From Corynebacterium occultum (lineage in GTDB: Bacteria > Actinomycetota > Actinomycetes > Mycobacteriales > Mycobacteriaceae): 64,000 nucleotides of DNA. Below are positions 24,778-33,412 of the stretch, in pieces; position 1 is the stretch's first letter, and every line of letters starts with the position of its first letter. The notes under the pieces were generated by a model. The model did not search any database and was not told the origin of the DNA. It worked only from the letters and a program-made list of their open reading frames with translations. The translations under genes and the position numbers were made by a program. The stretch lies in the NCBI RefSeq assembly GCF_009734425.1, contig NZ_CP046455.1, forward strand, positions 62,001 to 126,000, read 5' to 3'.

Positions 24778-26676
24778 ATGAAGAACTGGAAAACCTGGGG
24801 CGTGGTCGGAGTCTCCGGGTTGCTCATCATCGCCTCCTGGATACTGGGGGCCACCGCCGGGGGAACCGTGGCCGGTGAACTCAGTGCAGATGCCCTGATG
24901 ATCGCCGCCGCCGCGGTCGCCGGTTACCCCATTGCCGTCTCGGCCTGGCAGGCCCTGCGGATCAGGATGATCTCCATTGATCTGCTGGTCGTGGTCGCCG
25001 CGGTCGGTGCCCTGTTCATCAACAACTACTGGGAGTCCGCGGCCGTGACCTTCCTCTTCGCGCTAGGTAAGGCGCTGGAGCGGGCCACCATGAACCGCAC
25101 CCGCAAGGCCCTGAGCGACCTGGTGGATTCCGCCCCGGAAACCGCCACCAAACTCAATGAGGACGGCTCCACCGACACGGTGGAACTCTGGGAACTCATC
25201 CCCGGTGATATCGTCCTGGTCCGCAACGGTGAGCAGGTTCCGGTGGATGGCAAGGTGATCTCCGGACACGGTGGTGTGGATGAGGCCAGCATCACCGGTG
25301 AGTCCGTCCCCGCCGAGAAAGCCGAGGGCTCCGAGGTCTTCGCCGGCACCTGGTTGCGCTCCGGGGTGCTGCGGGTGGAGGCTGTCGGCATCGGTGCCGA
25401 CTCCACCCTGGCCAAGATCATCCACCGGGTGGAGGATGCCCAGGATGACAAGGCCAGGACGCAGACCTTCATGGAGAAGTTCGCCAAGTGGTACACCCCT
25501 GGTGTCATGCTCGCCGCCCTGCTGGTCGGTGTCTTCTCCCAGAATGTGGAACTCGCCCTGACCCTGCTGGTCATCGGTTGCCCCGGTGCGCTGGTCATCT
25601 CCATCCCGGTCTCGATCGTCGCCGGCATCGGCCGCTCCGCCAAGGATGGGGTGCTGATCAAGGGTGGGGAGTACCTGGAGACCTCCGCGAAGGTGGATGC
25701 CGTGGTCGTCGACAAGACCGGCACCCTGACCAATGGCCGCCCCGAACTTACCGATGTGACTGTGCTGGATGACGCCTACACCGAGGGTGAGGTGCTGGCC
25801 CTGGCGGCCCGCGCCGAGACCGCCTCCGAACATCCCCTGGCGGATGCGATCATCCGGGGTGCCGAGGATCGTGGCCTGAAGGTGGAACTGGTGGAGAAGG
25901 CGCAACCTGTCATGGGTAAGGGAATCCGCGCCCAGGTGGATGGCCGCGAGGTGGTGGTCGGGTCCGCGGAACTGCTGGATCACACCCCGGCGGAGGAGCA
26001 GATCCTCCAGCTCAATGACCAGGGCAAGACCGCCATGTATGTCGGTGTGGATGGGCGCGCGATCGGTGTCGTCGCCGTCGCCGACACCATCCGTGCCGAT
26101 GCCCCGGCCGCCATCAGGGCCCTGCAGGACAAGGGGATCAAGGTGGTCATGGCCACCGGTGACGCCCGACTGGTCGCCCTCAACGTCGGTGCGGAGCTCG
26201 GCCTGGATGAGATCCACGCTGAAATGATGCCCGAGGACAAGCTGGAACTGGTCAAGGAACTGCAGGCCCGTGGCCACACGGTTGCCATGGTCGGTGACGG
26301 TGTCAATGACACCCCGGCACTCGCCCAGGCTGATATCGGGGTGGCGATGGGTGCGGCGGGTTCCCCGGCGGCCATCGAAACCGCTGATATCGCGCTGATG
26401 GCGGACCGCCTGCCGCGCCTGCCCTACGCCCTGGGTCTGGCCAAGCGTACCGTCCGCACCATGCGCTTCAACATCGGGATCGCCCTGCTCACGGTGGCAG
26501 TTCTGCTGGCAGGAGTCCTGCTCGGCGGGGTGACCATGTCGATCGGCATGCTGGTCCACGAGGCCTCGGTGCTGCTGGTCATCGCCATCGCCATGCTCCT
26601 GCTGCGCCCCACCCTCCGGGAGGAGATGCCAGTGGCACAGTCGATGGTTGCGGAGAGGGAAATGCTCGAAGTCTAA
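24778..26676 (+). CDS. P1B-type heavy-metal-translocating ATPase with CPG motif
   Basis: The 632-residue membrane pump has the P-type signatures TGES (ITGESVPAEKAEG), phosphorylation site DKTGT (Asp312), the P1B HP motif in ASEHPLADAI, and the hinge GDGVNDTPALAQADIGVAMG. Two helix pairs precede the actuator domain and a final pair ends the protein. No cytoplasmic metal-binding domain is present. The membrane metal site reads VIGCPGALVIS (Cys268-Pro269-Gly270), whereas most P1B pumps have CPC, CPH or SPC, so metal specificity is unclear. It is likely to export or load a transition metal together with the CopZ-like protein at 24214, under the Fnr-type regulator. Confidence 0.9.
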   Translation: MKNWKTWGVVGVSGLLIIASWILGATAGGTVAGELSADALMIAAAAVAGYPIAVSAWQALRIRMISIDLLVVVAAVGALFINNYWESAAVTFLFALGKALERATMNRTRKALSDLVDSAPETATKLNEDGSTDTVELWELIPGDIVLVRNGEQVPVDGKVISGHGGVDEASITGESVPAEKAEGSEVFAGTWLRSGVLRVEAVGIGADSTLAKIIHRVEDAQDDKARTQTFMEKFAKWYTPGVMLAALLVGVFSQNVELALTLLVIGCPGALVISIPVSIVAGIGRSAKDGVLIKGGEYLETSAKVDAVVVDKTGTLTNGRPELTDVTVLDDAYTEGEVLALAARAETASEHPLADAIIRGAEDRGLKVELVEKAQPVMGKGIRAQVDGREVVVGSAELLDHTPAEEQILQLNDQGKTAMYVGVDGRAIGVVAVADTIRADAPAAIRALQDKGIKVVMATGDARLVALNVGAELGLDEIHAEMMPEDKLELVKELQARGHTVAMVGDGVNDTPALAQADIGVAMGAAGSPAAIETADIALMADRLPRLPYALGLAKRTVRTMRFNIGIALLTVAVLLAGVLLGGVTMSIGMLVHEASVLLVIAIAMLLLRPTLREEMPVAQSMVAEREMLEV

Positions 26677-26691
26677 AACCCGAATCAGCGG

Positions 26692-26715
26692 AAAGGCCCT
26701 CCCTGAGGGCCTTTT
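26692..26715 (+). terminator. Terminator of the ATPase gene
   Basis: AAAGGCCCTC pairs with GAGGGCCTTT around a three-base loop, with a T-run ending TTTTCC. It lies 16 bases after the stop codon. Confidence 0.88.
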
Positions 26716-26751
26716 CCTGCTTTAAGACGCCCTGTTTCTCGACGTCCTTTT

Positions 26752-27747
26752 TCACCGCCGCCGCACCAGCACCTTGCCGCGCAACCCACCACCCAGCAGG
26801 GTCTGAATGGCCTGCGGGGTCTCATCGAAGGGCAGCACCCGGTCGATCACCGGCCGGATCTTGCCCTCATCCACCAGTTCCGCCAGGGCACGCAACTGTT
26901 CCGCATCAGGCCGGGTGAAAAGGAAACGATAATCCGCCCCCGCGTGCCGTGCCCGGCGGCGCACCCCGGAACTTCCCACCCGGATCCTCGCTCTGGTCAC
27001 CATGCCCGCTTCAACCTGCGCCGCATAGATCGGATCCTGGGGAGACACCAGGCTGACCACCTTGCCACCGGGGCGGACCACCTGCAGGGACTTCTGCAGG
27101 GTGATCCCACCCTGGGTGTCCAGCACCAGATCTATCCCCTGGACCTTCTGCACGAAGTCCTCACTGCTGTAGTTGATCACGGTGTCCGCCCCCAGCTCAT
27201 GGGCCAGGCGGACATTGGTGGAACCGACGGTGGTGGTCACCCTGGCCCCGAGATGCTTGGCCAGCTGGATGGCGATGGAACCGATGCCACCGGTACCGCC
27301 GTGGATCAGCACTTTCTGACCGGCATGAAGCTGCCCGATGTCCACCAGAGCCTGCCAGGCGGTCAACCCCGCCAGCGGTAGGGCAGCAGCATTGATGGTG
27401 TTCAGGGAAGCCGGAATCGGGGCGAGCAACCGCTGATCAATGGCAGCATATTCGGCGAAACCACCGGTCCGCTTCAGATCCGCCATGGCGAAGACCTGCA
27501 TCCCGGGTTTGAACTCCCGCACCAGCTCGCCGACGGCCACCACCTCACCGGAGAACTCCGCCCCCAGCACCATCGGGAGTACGAAATGCTCCACCCGCCG
27601 GAGATCTCCGCGCCGGATCTTCTCGTCGATGTGGTTGACTCCGGCCGCAACGATCCGCACCAGCACCTCGTGGGGTTTTAGTTCTGGCTCGGGAATCTCC
27701 ACTTCCTGTAATTCTGAACCATATTGCTGGAAAGCGAAGGCTTTCAT
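26752..27747 (-). CDS. NADP-dependent quinone oxidoreductase-like MDR enzyme
   Basis: The 331-residue protein is a zinc-free medium-chain dehydrogenase/reductase. It has an N-terminal GroES-like part (PELKPHEVLVRIVAAGVNHID) and a Rossmann domain with VLIHGGTGGIGSIAIQLAKHLGARVT. It lacks the cysteine and histidine set of zinc alcohol dehydrogenases, as expected for quinone or enone reductases that use NADPH. It stands alone between the ATPase terminator and a possible operator (CCCTTTAAAGGG at 27816-27827). Substrate unknown. Confidence 0.88.
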   Translation of the reverse strand: MKAFAFQQYGSELQEVEIPEPELKPHEVLVRIVAAGVNHIDEKIRRGDLRRVEHFVLPMVLGAEFSGEVVAVGELVREFKPGMQVFAMADLKRTGGFAEYAAIDQRLLAPIPASLNTINAAALPLAGLTAWQALVDIGQLHAGQKVLIHGGTGGIGSIAIQLAKHLGARVTTTVGSTNVRLAHELGADTVINYSSEDFVQKVQGIDLVLDTQGGITLQKSLQVVRPGGKVVSLVSPQDPIYAAQVEAGMVTRARIRVGSSGVRRRARHAGADYRFLFTRPDAEQLRALAELVDEGKIRPVIDRVLPFDETPQAIQTLLGGGLRGKVLVRRR

Positions 27748-27815
27748 CTTCCGGCTCCTTGGGAACCATCTGTCCGGGAGGGCACTCTGGGCAGGTGAAC
27801 GACTATTATGCGAGA

Positions 27816-27827
27816 CCCTTTAAAGGG
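27816..27827. promoter_or_regulatory. Perfect palindrome CCCTTTAAAGGG upstream of the MDR gene
   Basis: A 12-base perfect palindrome lies about 70 bases before the start of the MDR reductase gene, a plausible operator position. No adjacent regulator gene is present to pair it with. Confidence 0.35.
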
Positions 27828-27919
27828 AGCTTAAGGAGCTTCGGGCTACACCGCAAGCATCTTTTTTTAGGAGAGAATGACAAGATTTCATTAAGTCCCC
27901 TGAAAGTGGCACAACCGTA

Positions 27920-28102
27920 CTACTCACTCTTGAGCTGATCGCCCACGGCGAAATAATTCGGGGCGACGGTATTGACCATGACCCGCACCGAAGACAGCGG
28001 GGCATCTAGCGTCTCGGCGGCGGTGCGGGCAACCTCCCGGATGAAATTTTCCACGACCGCGTCTTCGCGACCTTCGATGAGAGTGACCTGGATGATCGGC
28101 AT
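27920..28102 (-). CDS. 4-oxalocrotonate tautomerase-family enzyme
   Basis: The 60-residue protein begins MPIIQVTLIEGR. After removal of Met, Pro1 is the catalytic base that defines tautomerases of the 4-oxalocrotonate type. Length is typical for the hexameric short form. Members interconvert enol and keto forms in meta-cleavage pathways but also act on other substrates. It is a single gene here, far from the phenylpropionate operon, so a link with aromatic degradation is possible but not shown. Confidence 0.88.
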   Translation of the reverse strand: MPIIQVTLIEGREDAVVENFIREVARTAAETLDAPLSSVRVMVNTVAPNYFAVGDQLKSE

Positions 28103-28282
28103 GGCTGCTCCTGGTGGTTATTGAGTCGGGGGATCTGAAGCCCAGGGTAGTTGGGGTCTGGCTGGGAGGGATTCAAACCTACAATGGAAAACCACTGCTG
28201 TTCCGCCAGATCCGCTGAATAACCTCTCCGCCCGGTTTGAAGCTGCCCAGAACTCCTGCCCACCGAAAGGACCCCAGATCCG

Positions 28283-28672
28283 ATGACTTCGCCCCTGGAA
28301 CCAGGAGATGAGCCCACCCGTCGCAATTGGGAGGCTGCGCTGCTCGGAGGAGGAGAAGAGCCTGACCCGCGTTTCACCCTGGCCAATGAACGCACCTTCC
28401 TGGCCTGGACGCGCACCTCCCTGGCCTTCCTGGCCGGCGGCATCGCTCTGGCAGCCTTTCCGCTGGAACAGATCTCTGATGAGTTACGCACCTTCACCGC
28501 CGCCTTCGTGGTGATCATCGGCATGCTGATCTCCGGTGGTGCCGCGGTGCGCTGGCTACGGGTGGAACGCGCCATGCGCCGTGGGCACCCCCTGCCGATT
28601 CCCGGAATCGTTCCCTTGTTGTCCCTGGCCGCACTCTGCGCCTGCCTGCTGGCGCTTGTGATGCTGTTCTGA
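28283..28672 (+). CDS. DUF202 (YidH-type) membrane protein
   Basis: The 129-residue protein has the DUF202 signature RFTLANERTFLAWTRTSLAFLAGGIAL followed by three membrane helices (SLAFLAGGIALAAF, FVVIIGMLISGGAAVRWL, LLSLAALCACLLALVM). Function is unknown for the family; the E-R-T-L-AW-RT motif faces the cytoplasm. Its stop overlaps the start of a second DUF202 gene (TGATG), so the two are probably partners. Confidence 0.85.
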   Translation: MTSPLEPGDEPTRRNWEAALLGGGEEPDPRFTLANERTFLAWTRTSLAFLAGGIALAAFPLEQISDELRTFTAAFVVIIGMLISGGAAVRWLRVERAMRRGHPLPIPGIVPLLSLAALCACLLALVMLF

Positions 28673-28998
28673 TGCCCCAAACTGTGCTGCATGATGATCC
28701 CGGACTCCAGCCGGAGCGGACCTCCCTGGCCTGGGCCCGCACCACGGTTTCCTACTCGGTGGCCACCGCAATTTTACTGCGCTGGCTACCGCACTACGGG
28801 ATGCTCATGGTGGGGATGATCGCCCTGATGGCGCTGACTGCCCTGGGGATCTACCTCTCCCAACGTCCCCGCTACCGGGCCTCCGCCCGAGGACTGGCCG
28901 GTGGGCAGGTGAAACCGCAGCTGGGGGCGGTGATGGCCATGACCCTGGGGATGCTGCTCTTCGGACTGGTCGGCATATTCCTGATTCTGGGCACCTGA
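28672..28998 (+). CDS. Second DUF202-family membrane protein
   Basis: The 108-residue protein carries the same signature (QPERTSLAWARTTVSYSVAT) and three membrane helices. It overlaps the upstream DUF202 gene by one base, so translation is coupled. The pair is likely to form a small membrane complex of unknown role. Confidence 0.83.
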   Translation: MPQTVLHDDPGLQPERTSLAWARTTVSYSVATAILLRWLPHYGMLMVGMIALMALTALGIYLSQRPRYRASARGLAGGQVKPQLGAVMAMTLGMLLFGLVGIFLILGT

Positions 28999-29289
28999 AC
29001 TGCGTGGATGCTACTGCAAGCCCAGGCCGCCGGCCACCGCCCCCAGGCTTCGAAGAGATCCCTGAGAACGCAGCAGCTCCCTGGCCAGGTGGGCAGTGAC
29101 CTCCCCTGGCTGCTGAGAGAGTGCCTCAGACAAAAACACCTGGTGGTTCCGGAACACCGAAATGACAGGGGGCACCAGGGTTCCGGGGAAGCTTAGGCAA
29201 TACCCCAAAAGTCCCGCGCCGGGTAGCTAGATTGAGGGACATCATCCTCTTTCCGATATGCAGGAAATCCCCTGACCGAGGTACCCCCC

Positions 29290-30540
29290 TTGACCCACAA
29301 CCCATCCCAGAAACCCACAGACCACCAACCCCGCCCAGCATTGTGGCTGGCACTGCTCGGTGTCTTCTTCGTCGGGCTGAACCTGCGCGCGGCGATCACC
29401 TCCGTGGCCTTCGTCCTCCCCCAGATCCGCTCCGACCTGGCACTTGGCACGACCGCCGCCGGCCTGCTGACCACCGTCCCCCTCCTGGCCTTCGTCTGCT
29501 TCTCCATGCAGGTGCCAAGATGGGGGAGACGCTTCGGCATGGCCCGACTGATCCTTTTCGCCATGATTCTCCTGGCAGTCGGATTCGCCATCCGCCTGAT
29601 CCCCAACGCCGCAGTCCTCTTCATCGGCATGGCGGTGGTGGGCCTGTCGATCGCCATCGGTAATGTCCTGCTGCCCGCATACATCAAGGCCCGCTACCCG
29701 GACCGCGCTGGGCCGCTGATGGGTGTCTACACCGTGGCCCTCTACCTGGGTCCCGCCTTAGCTGCCGCCGGCACTCTGCCCATTGTCCGGGCCACCGGTT
29801 CCTGGCAGATCGCCCTGTTGAGCTGGGGTGTGCTGCTGGTGGGCGCGATCCCATTATGGCTGCCCCAGGTGTTGGGTTCCGCCCGTACTCTTCCCGGCAC
29901 TGCGGTGAAGAGTGGTCAGGCGCCGCTCAAGCTCTGGGGTAGTCCACTGGCCTGGTCGGTGACCATCTACTTCGCTGTTCTCTCGGTGCTCTTCTACACC
30001 GTCAACGGTTGGTTGCCCACGATGCTCCAGGACCGTGGCAACTCAGCGGAACTCGGCGCCAGTGTGTTGACCGTGGTGAACTTTGTGGCCATCCCCTTCG
30101 CCCTGGTGGTCTCCATGCTGGTGGCACGGACCCGTTCCCAGGTGTGGGCCACGGTCAGTGGTTCAGTGCTGCTCGGGGCGGGTCTGGCCGGGATCTTCTT
30201 CGCCCCGGCATCCACCTGGGTGTGGTGGGCGATCTGCTTCGGTATCGGGCATGGCACCGCCACCGGGGTGGGTTTCTCGCTGGCGATGCTGCGCACCCGG
30301 ACGGTCCAGGGGACGGCGGCACTGGGAGCCATGTCCCAGACCGCCGGTTATGCCCTTTCTGCGGTGGGGCCGGTGGGCGCTGGCGCACTCCGGGAACTCA
30401 GCGGCAACTGGGATGCGGTCATCTGGGTGATCCTTAGCATCGTACTCGCGCAGACACTGGCTGGTCTTTATGCTGGCCGGGCACTCTTCGTGGATGACAT
30501 GAAGCTGATCAAGGGTTCGGTTGACCGGGCCCGGGCTTAA
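29290..30540 (+). CDS. MFS transporter, CynX/NimT family
   Basis: The 416-residue protein has 12 predicted membrane helices and the family opening LALLGVFFVGLNLRAAITSV, in which NLR is a hallmark of the CynX/NimT group that imports or exports cyanate, nitroimidazole-type or other small anions. The start is TTG at 29290, supported by GAGG eight bases upstream; no ATG fits. A terminator follows at 30569. The substrate is not predictable. The preceding 290 bases hold no convincing gene. Confidence 0.85.
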   Translation: MTHNPSQKPTDHQPRPALWLALLGVFFVGLNLRAAITSVAFVLPQIRSDLALGTTAAGLLTTVPLLAFVCFSMQVPRWGRRFGMARLILFAMILLAVGFAIRLIPNAAVLFIGMAVVGLSIAIGNVLLPAYIKARYPDRAGPLMGVYTVALYLGPALAAAGTLPIVRATGSWQIALLSWGVLLVGAIPLWLPQVLGSARTLPGTAVKSGQAPLKLWGSPLAWSVTIYFAVLSVLFYTVNGWLPTMLQDRGNSAELGASVLTVVNFVAIPFALVVSMLVARTRSQVWATVSGSVLLGAGLAGIFFAPASTWVWWAICFGIGHGTATGVGFSLAMLRTRTVQGTAALGAMSQTAGYALSAVGPVGAGALRELSGNWDAVIWVILSIVLAQTLAGLYAGRALFVDDMKLIKGSVDRARA

Positions 30541-30568
30541 GTGCGCTTAAAGCTACGGCAGTGAAGGG

Positions 30569-30612
30569 AAACCCCCGCTCCAACCCTCAGCTGGGTGGGC
30601 GGGGGTTTCTCA
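30569..30612 (+). terminator. Terminator after the CynX-type transporter gene
   Basis: AAACCCCCGC pairs with GCGGGGGTTT across a 23-base region with an inner hairpin, followed by TCTCATT. It lies between convergent genes and may serve both. Confidence 0.75.
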
Positions 30613-30640
30613 TTGACTGCAACCTCCGTTTCATGAGAGG

Positions 30641-31180
30641 TCAGTGGGTATGGGAGGTGGCGGTGTACAGATCAGTGCGCAGCGTCTCGGGATCAGTATC
30701 CGGGGTCGGTTCACTGACATAGACCTCCCAGAAGGGGAGATCTGCTTTCTTGCCGGCACGGAACACGGAGTTCATGAAGTTCTGCCAGGCGCCGCCGAGA
30801 CCCGCGTAAGAGCCGAAGACGCTGAGGCGGGCAACCTTCTTGGCGGGTAGGGAGGAATTCTCGAGGGTGACGCCGGTTCCGGAATGCACCGGCTTTTTCA
30901 GGGCCCTGTTCACCGGGATACCAATTTCAAAGGTGGCGGTTTTACCCGGCATTGAGTGGTGGAGTGCGAAGGCGGGGCCGGTGGGGTGAATGTCATGGGG
31001 TTCCAGGAGGGATTTCATGGAGCTGAAGGTGCTGTCGAAGGCGGTTCTCATCTCCGACATCGGATAGTGCTCAAATTTCTGCACCACCGTCGGGATTTCT
31101 TCAGTTTTGAAGAATTCGATCTCATTGGCCGCTTCAGCGTTGAGGTAGTTGGAGCCGGGGGATTGTGTGGACTGAACCAT
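30641..31180 (-). CDS. GyrI-like/AraC effector-binding-domain protein
   Basis: The 179-residue protein has the SOUL-like effector-binding fold of GyrI and of the C-terminal domains of AraC/MerR multidrug regulators: an N-terminal EEIPTVVQKFEHYPMSEMRTAFDSTF strand-helix, a central ALHHSMPGKTATFEIGIPV, and LPFWEVYVSEPTPDTDPETLRTDLYT at the end. Such stand-alone domains bind small hydrophobic ligands or hydrolyse certain cyclic toxins. No DNA-binding domain is present. It is divergent to the glycosyltransferase gene and parS. Confidence 0.78.
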   Translation of the reverse strand: MVQSTQSPGSNYLNAEAANEIEFFKTEEIPTVVQKFEHYPMSEMRTAFDSTFSSMKSLLEPHDIHPTGPAFALHHSMPGKTATFEIGIPVNRALKKPVHSGTGVTLENSSLPAKKVARLSVFGSYAGLGGAWQNFMNSVFRAGKKADLPFWEVYVSEPTPDTDPETLRTDLYTATSHTH

Positions 31181-31306
31181 TTTGCGATCCTTAAATCAGC
31201 AGAGGTTGTGTCCCACCTCATATTACCCCCTGGTGCAAGATCGAAAAGATTATTCGTATGACCAATGTTCGTCATTATGTCTCGAAGGGCTGGATCCTGA
31301 CGGGGA

Positions 31307-31322
31307 TGTTTCACGTGAAACG
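31307..31322. promoter_or_regulatory. parS: parS chromosome-segregation site (ParB-binding)
   Basis: TGTTTCACGTGAAACG matches the universal bacterial parS consensus TGTTTCACGTGAAACA at 15 of 16 bases, including the whole CACGTG core and both TTT/AAA flanks. ParB binds such sites near the origin and loads SMC there. It lies in the gap before a glycosyltransferase gene. With FhaA at the left edge it points to an origin-proximal location. Confidence 0.87.
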
Positions 31323-31369
31323 TCGAGCTATTTCCAATAGGACTCAGGCGGGAAATGAATTGAGGAAAA

Positions 31370-32056
31370 ATGCGAACCAGTATTGTGATTCCGGTATGGA
31401 ATGATGCCCTGATCCTTGATGTCTGCCTGAAGAAAATTGCAGCTCAGGATACTTTTCCTGAGGAAGTGATCATCGTTGACAATGGCTCAGAGGATAATCT
31501 CGCCGAGGTTGTGAGACTTTATCCCGAATTGAATATGAAAATCCTCAAGGAGCCCCGAAAAGGTATTCCCTTTGCGGTGGTGGCTGGATACGATGCTGCG
31601 GCCGGGGAAATGATACTGCGTTGTGATGCAGACAGCCGGGTTCCCCCTGATTGGATCACCCGCCATCACCGCACCCTCACCCAGGCTGGCCCTGAAGTGG
31701 TCGCCGTTTCCGGGGTGCCTCACTTCGGGGACCGTTCCACCTGGTGGGGCACACTTGCCGCGCTGGGCTACATCAACCTCTATCGCGGGGTCGCCGGGAT
31801 CTTCCTGCATCACCCCGCCCTCTGGGGCTCTAATATGGCGCTGCGCCGCAGCTGGTGGCTGGAAGTCCGGGAAGGGGTCCATCTGAGCCCACGGGTCCAC
31901 GACGACTTTGACCTCAGCTTTCGCCTGCGCGAAGGGGAGAAGATCCTCATTGACCGACACAGTGTGGTGCAGGTGTCCTGGCGGGCGCTCAGCTCGCCCC
32001 GCCGCTGGTGGCGGCAGGCGGTGCTGGCGTGGGGAACTATCCGGGCAAACCGTTGA
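31370..32056 (+). CDS. Family 2 glycosyltransferase
   Basis: The 228-residue protein is a GT-A fold glycosyltransferase. It opens SIVIPVWNDALILDVCLKKI and EEVIIVDNGSEDN and has the metal-binding DxD in MILRCDADSRVP and a later HDDFDLSFRLREG acceptor or base segment. It transfers a sugar from a nucleotide sugar, probably at the cytoplasmic face of the membrane for cell-envelope synthesis. It is short for the family and has no membrane helices. No other sugar genes are near. Confidence 0.88.
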   Translation: MRTSIVIPVWNDALILDVCLKKIAAQDTFPEEVIIVDNGSEDNLAEVVRLYPELNMKILKEPRKGIPFAVVAGYDAAAGEMILRCDADSRVPPDWITRHHRTLTQAGPEVVAVSGVPHFGDRSTWWGTLAALGYINLYRGVAGIFLHHPALWGSNMALRRSWWLEVREGVHLSPRVHDDFDLSFRLREGEKILIDRHSVVQVSWRALSSPRRWWRQAVLAWGTIRANR

Positions 32057-32106
32057 ATACGGTTTATGAGACCCACGACACTGTTCGGCCACCTACACTC
32101 GGGCCC

Positions 32107-33090
32107 ATGACGCGCGCACTGATTGTGAACAAGGACGAATCCGGACAGGTGAACAGCGAGGTTCGGGAGGTCGGCGAAGACTTCCTCGGGGAAGGTGACC
32201 TGCTCATCGATGTCGCCTACTCCAGCCTCAACTACAAGGACGCCCTGGCTTTGGCTGGCAATCCCGGTGTGGTCCGTAACTTGCCGATCATCCCGGGTAT
32301 CGACGCCGTGGGAACCATCGTGGAATCCGATGCCGCCGACTTCCAGCCGGGGGATGTCGTGGTGCTCAATGGTGCCGGCCTGGGGGAGCGCCGCCACGGT
32401 GGTTACACCCAGCGTCTGCGCATCGATTCCGCCTCCACCATCAGGCTTCCCGAAGCTTTCACTCCGGAGCAGGGGGCGGCCATCGGCACCGCAGGATTCA
32501 CGGCAGCCCTCTCGGTGGATGCGCTGCTACGCCAGGGTGTGAAGCCGGGGGACGGAGAAATCCTGGTGACCGGATCCACCGGTGGGGTCGGATCCATTTC
32601 CATTCATCTGCTCAAGCAACTCGGTTATACCGTGGTGGCACTCACCGGCCGGGTCGAGGAATACGGTGATTATCTCCGCGACCTGGGTGCCACTGAAGTG
32701 CTGGATCGAGCTGCTCTCTCCGGGCAGGGCAAGCCACTGCAGCAGGCCCGCTGGGCTGGGGTGGTGGACTCAGTGGGGTCCCACACCCTGGTCAATGCAC
32801 TCGCCCAGATCAAGTGGGGTGGTGTGGCCACCGCCTGTGGCCTGGCGCAGGGCGCTGACCTTCCGGGAAGTGTGCTTCCCTTCATCCTCCGCGGCGTGCA
32901 GTTGCTCGGCATCAACTCCGTGGACGCTCCCCTGGAACTGCGGGAAAGTGCCTGGGCGCTGCTTGCTGAACAGCTTGATACGGCGGTGCTGGAGAGTTTC
33001 ACCGAGGTGCTCGGCCTGGAGGAGGCCGCGGCAGCGGGTGCCGCCCTCCTGGCGGGCAAACGTCATGGCCGGGCCGTCGTCAAACCCTGA
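32107..33090 (+). CDS. acuI: Acrylyl-CoA reductase family enzyme (AcuI/YhdH)
   Basis: The 327-residue MDR protein starts MTRALIVNKDESGQV and has the AcuI/YhdH pattern: SSLNYKDALALAGNPGVVR, then PGIDAVGTIVES, GAAIGTAGFTAALSVDAL, VTGSTGGVGSISIHLLKQLGY and the C-terminal GKRHGRAVVKP. AcuI enzymes reduce acrylyl-CoA to propionyl-CoA with NADPH, protecting cells from acrylate. I chose ATG 32107; longer frame extensions overlap the glycosyltransferase. The CHY zinc-finger gene starts two bases after the stop. Confidence 0.9.
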   Translation: MTRALIVNKDESGQVNSEVREVGEDFLGEGDLLIDVAYSSLNYKDALALAGNPGVVRNLPIIPGIDAVGTIVESDAADFQPGDVVVLNGAGLGERRHGGYTQRLRIDSASTIRLPEAFTPEQGAAIGTAGFTAALSVDALLRQGVKPGDGEILVTGSTGGVGSISIHLLKQLGYTVVALTGRVEEYGDYLRDLGATEVLDRAALSGQGKPLQQARWAGVVDSVGSHTLVNALAQIKWGGVATACGLAQGADLPGSVLPFILRGVQLLGINSVDAPLELRESAWALLAEQLDTAVLESFTEVLGLEEAAAAGAALLAGKRHGRAVVKP

Positions 33091-33091
33091 A

Positions 33092-33412
33092 ATGGCCGGA
33101 AAAGGCGGGGTCGTGCGTGGAAGGGGTCTCGATGAACAGGGGCGTTGCGCGCACTACCAGTCTGAACTTGATGTCATCGCTAATCGCTGCGCCACCTGTG
33201 GGCAGTGGTGGGCCTGTTTTCAATGCCACCGCGAGCAGGCTGATCACCCCTTTGGGCGAATGCCGCTCGATGTGCCGGCGGCGCGCTGCGGGTCCTGCGG
33301 GTGGGAAATGGATTATGACGAGTATTCGAGGATAGAAAAATGCGGCGGTTGTGGGCACCCCTTCAATCCGGGATGCTCGGCACACGCGCCGCTCTACTTC
33401 AAACTGCAGTGA
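33092..33412 (+). CDS. CHY-type zinc-finger protein
   Basis: The 106-residue protein holds the CHY zinc-finger pattern: RCAHYQSELDVIANRCATCGQWWACFQCH followed by HPF, then RCGSCGWEMDYDEY and KCGGCGHPFNPGCSAH. The Cys and His residues form several zinc sites. Short bacterial CHY proteins are of unknown function. It begins two bases after the acuI stop and so is co-transcribed. Its stop codon directly abuts the stop of the convergent secreted-protein gene, with no intergenic base. Confidence 0.85.
   Translation: MAGKGGVVRGRGLDEQGRCAHYQSELDVIANRCATCGQWWACFQCHREQADHPFGRMPLDVPAARCGSCGWEMDYDEYSRIEKCGGCGHPFNPGCSAHAPLYFKLQ

Noticed and set aside
29011..29208. A 65-residue reverse-strand frame before the CynX-type transporter
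   Set aside because: It reads moderately protein-like (possibly the tail of a lost regulator) but has no start signal or recognisable domain.
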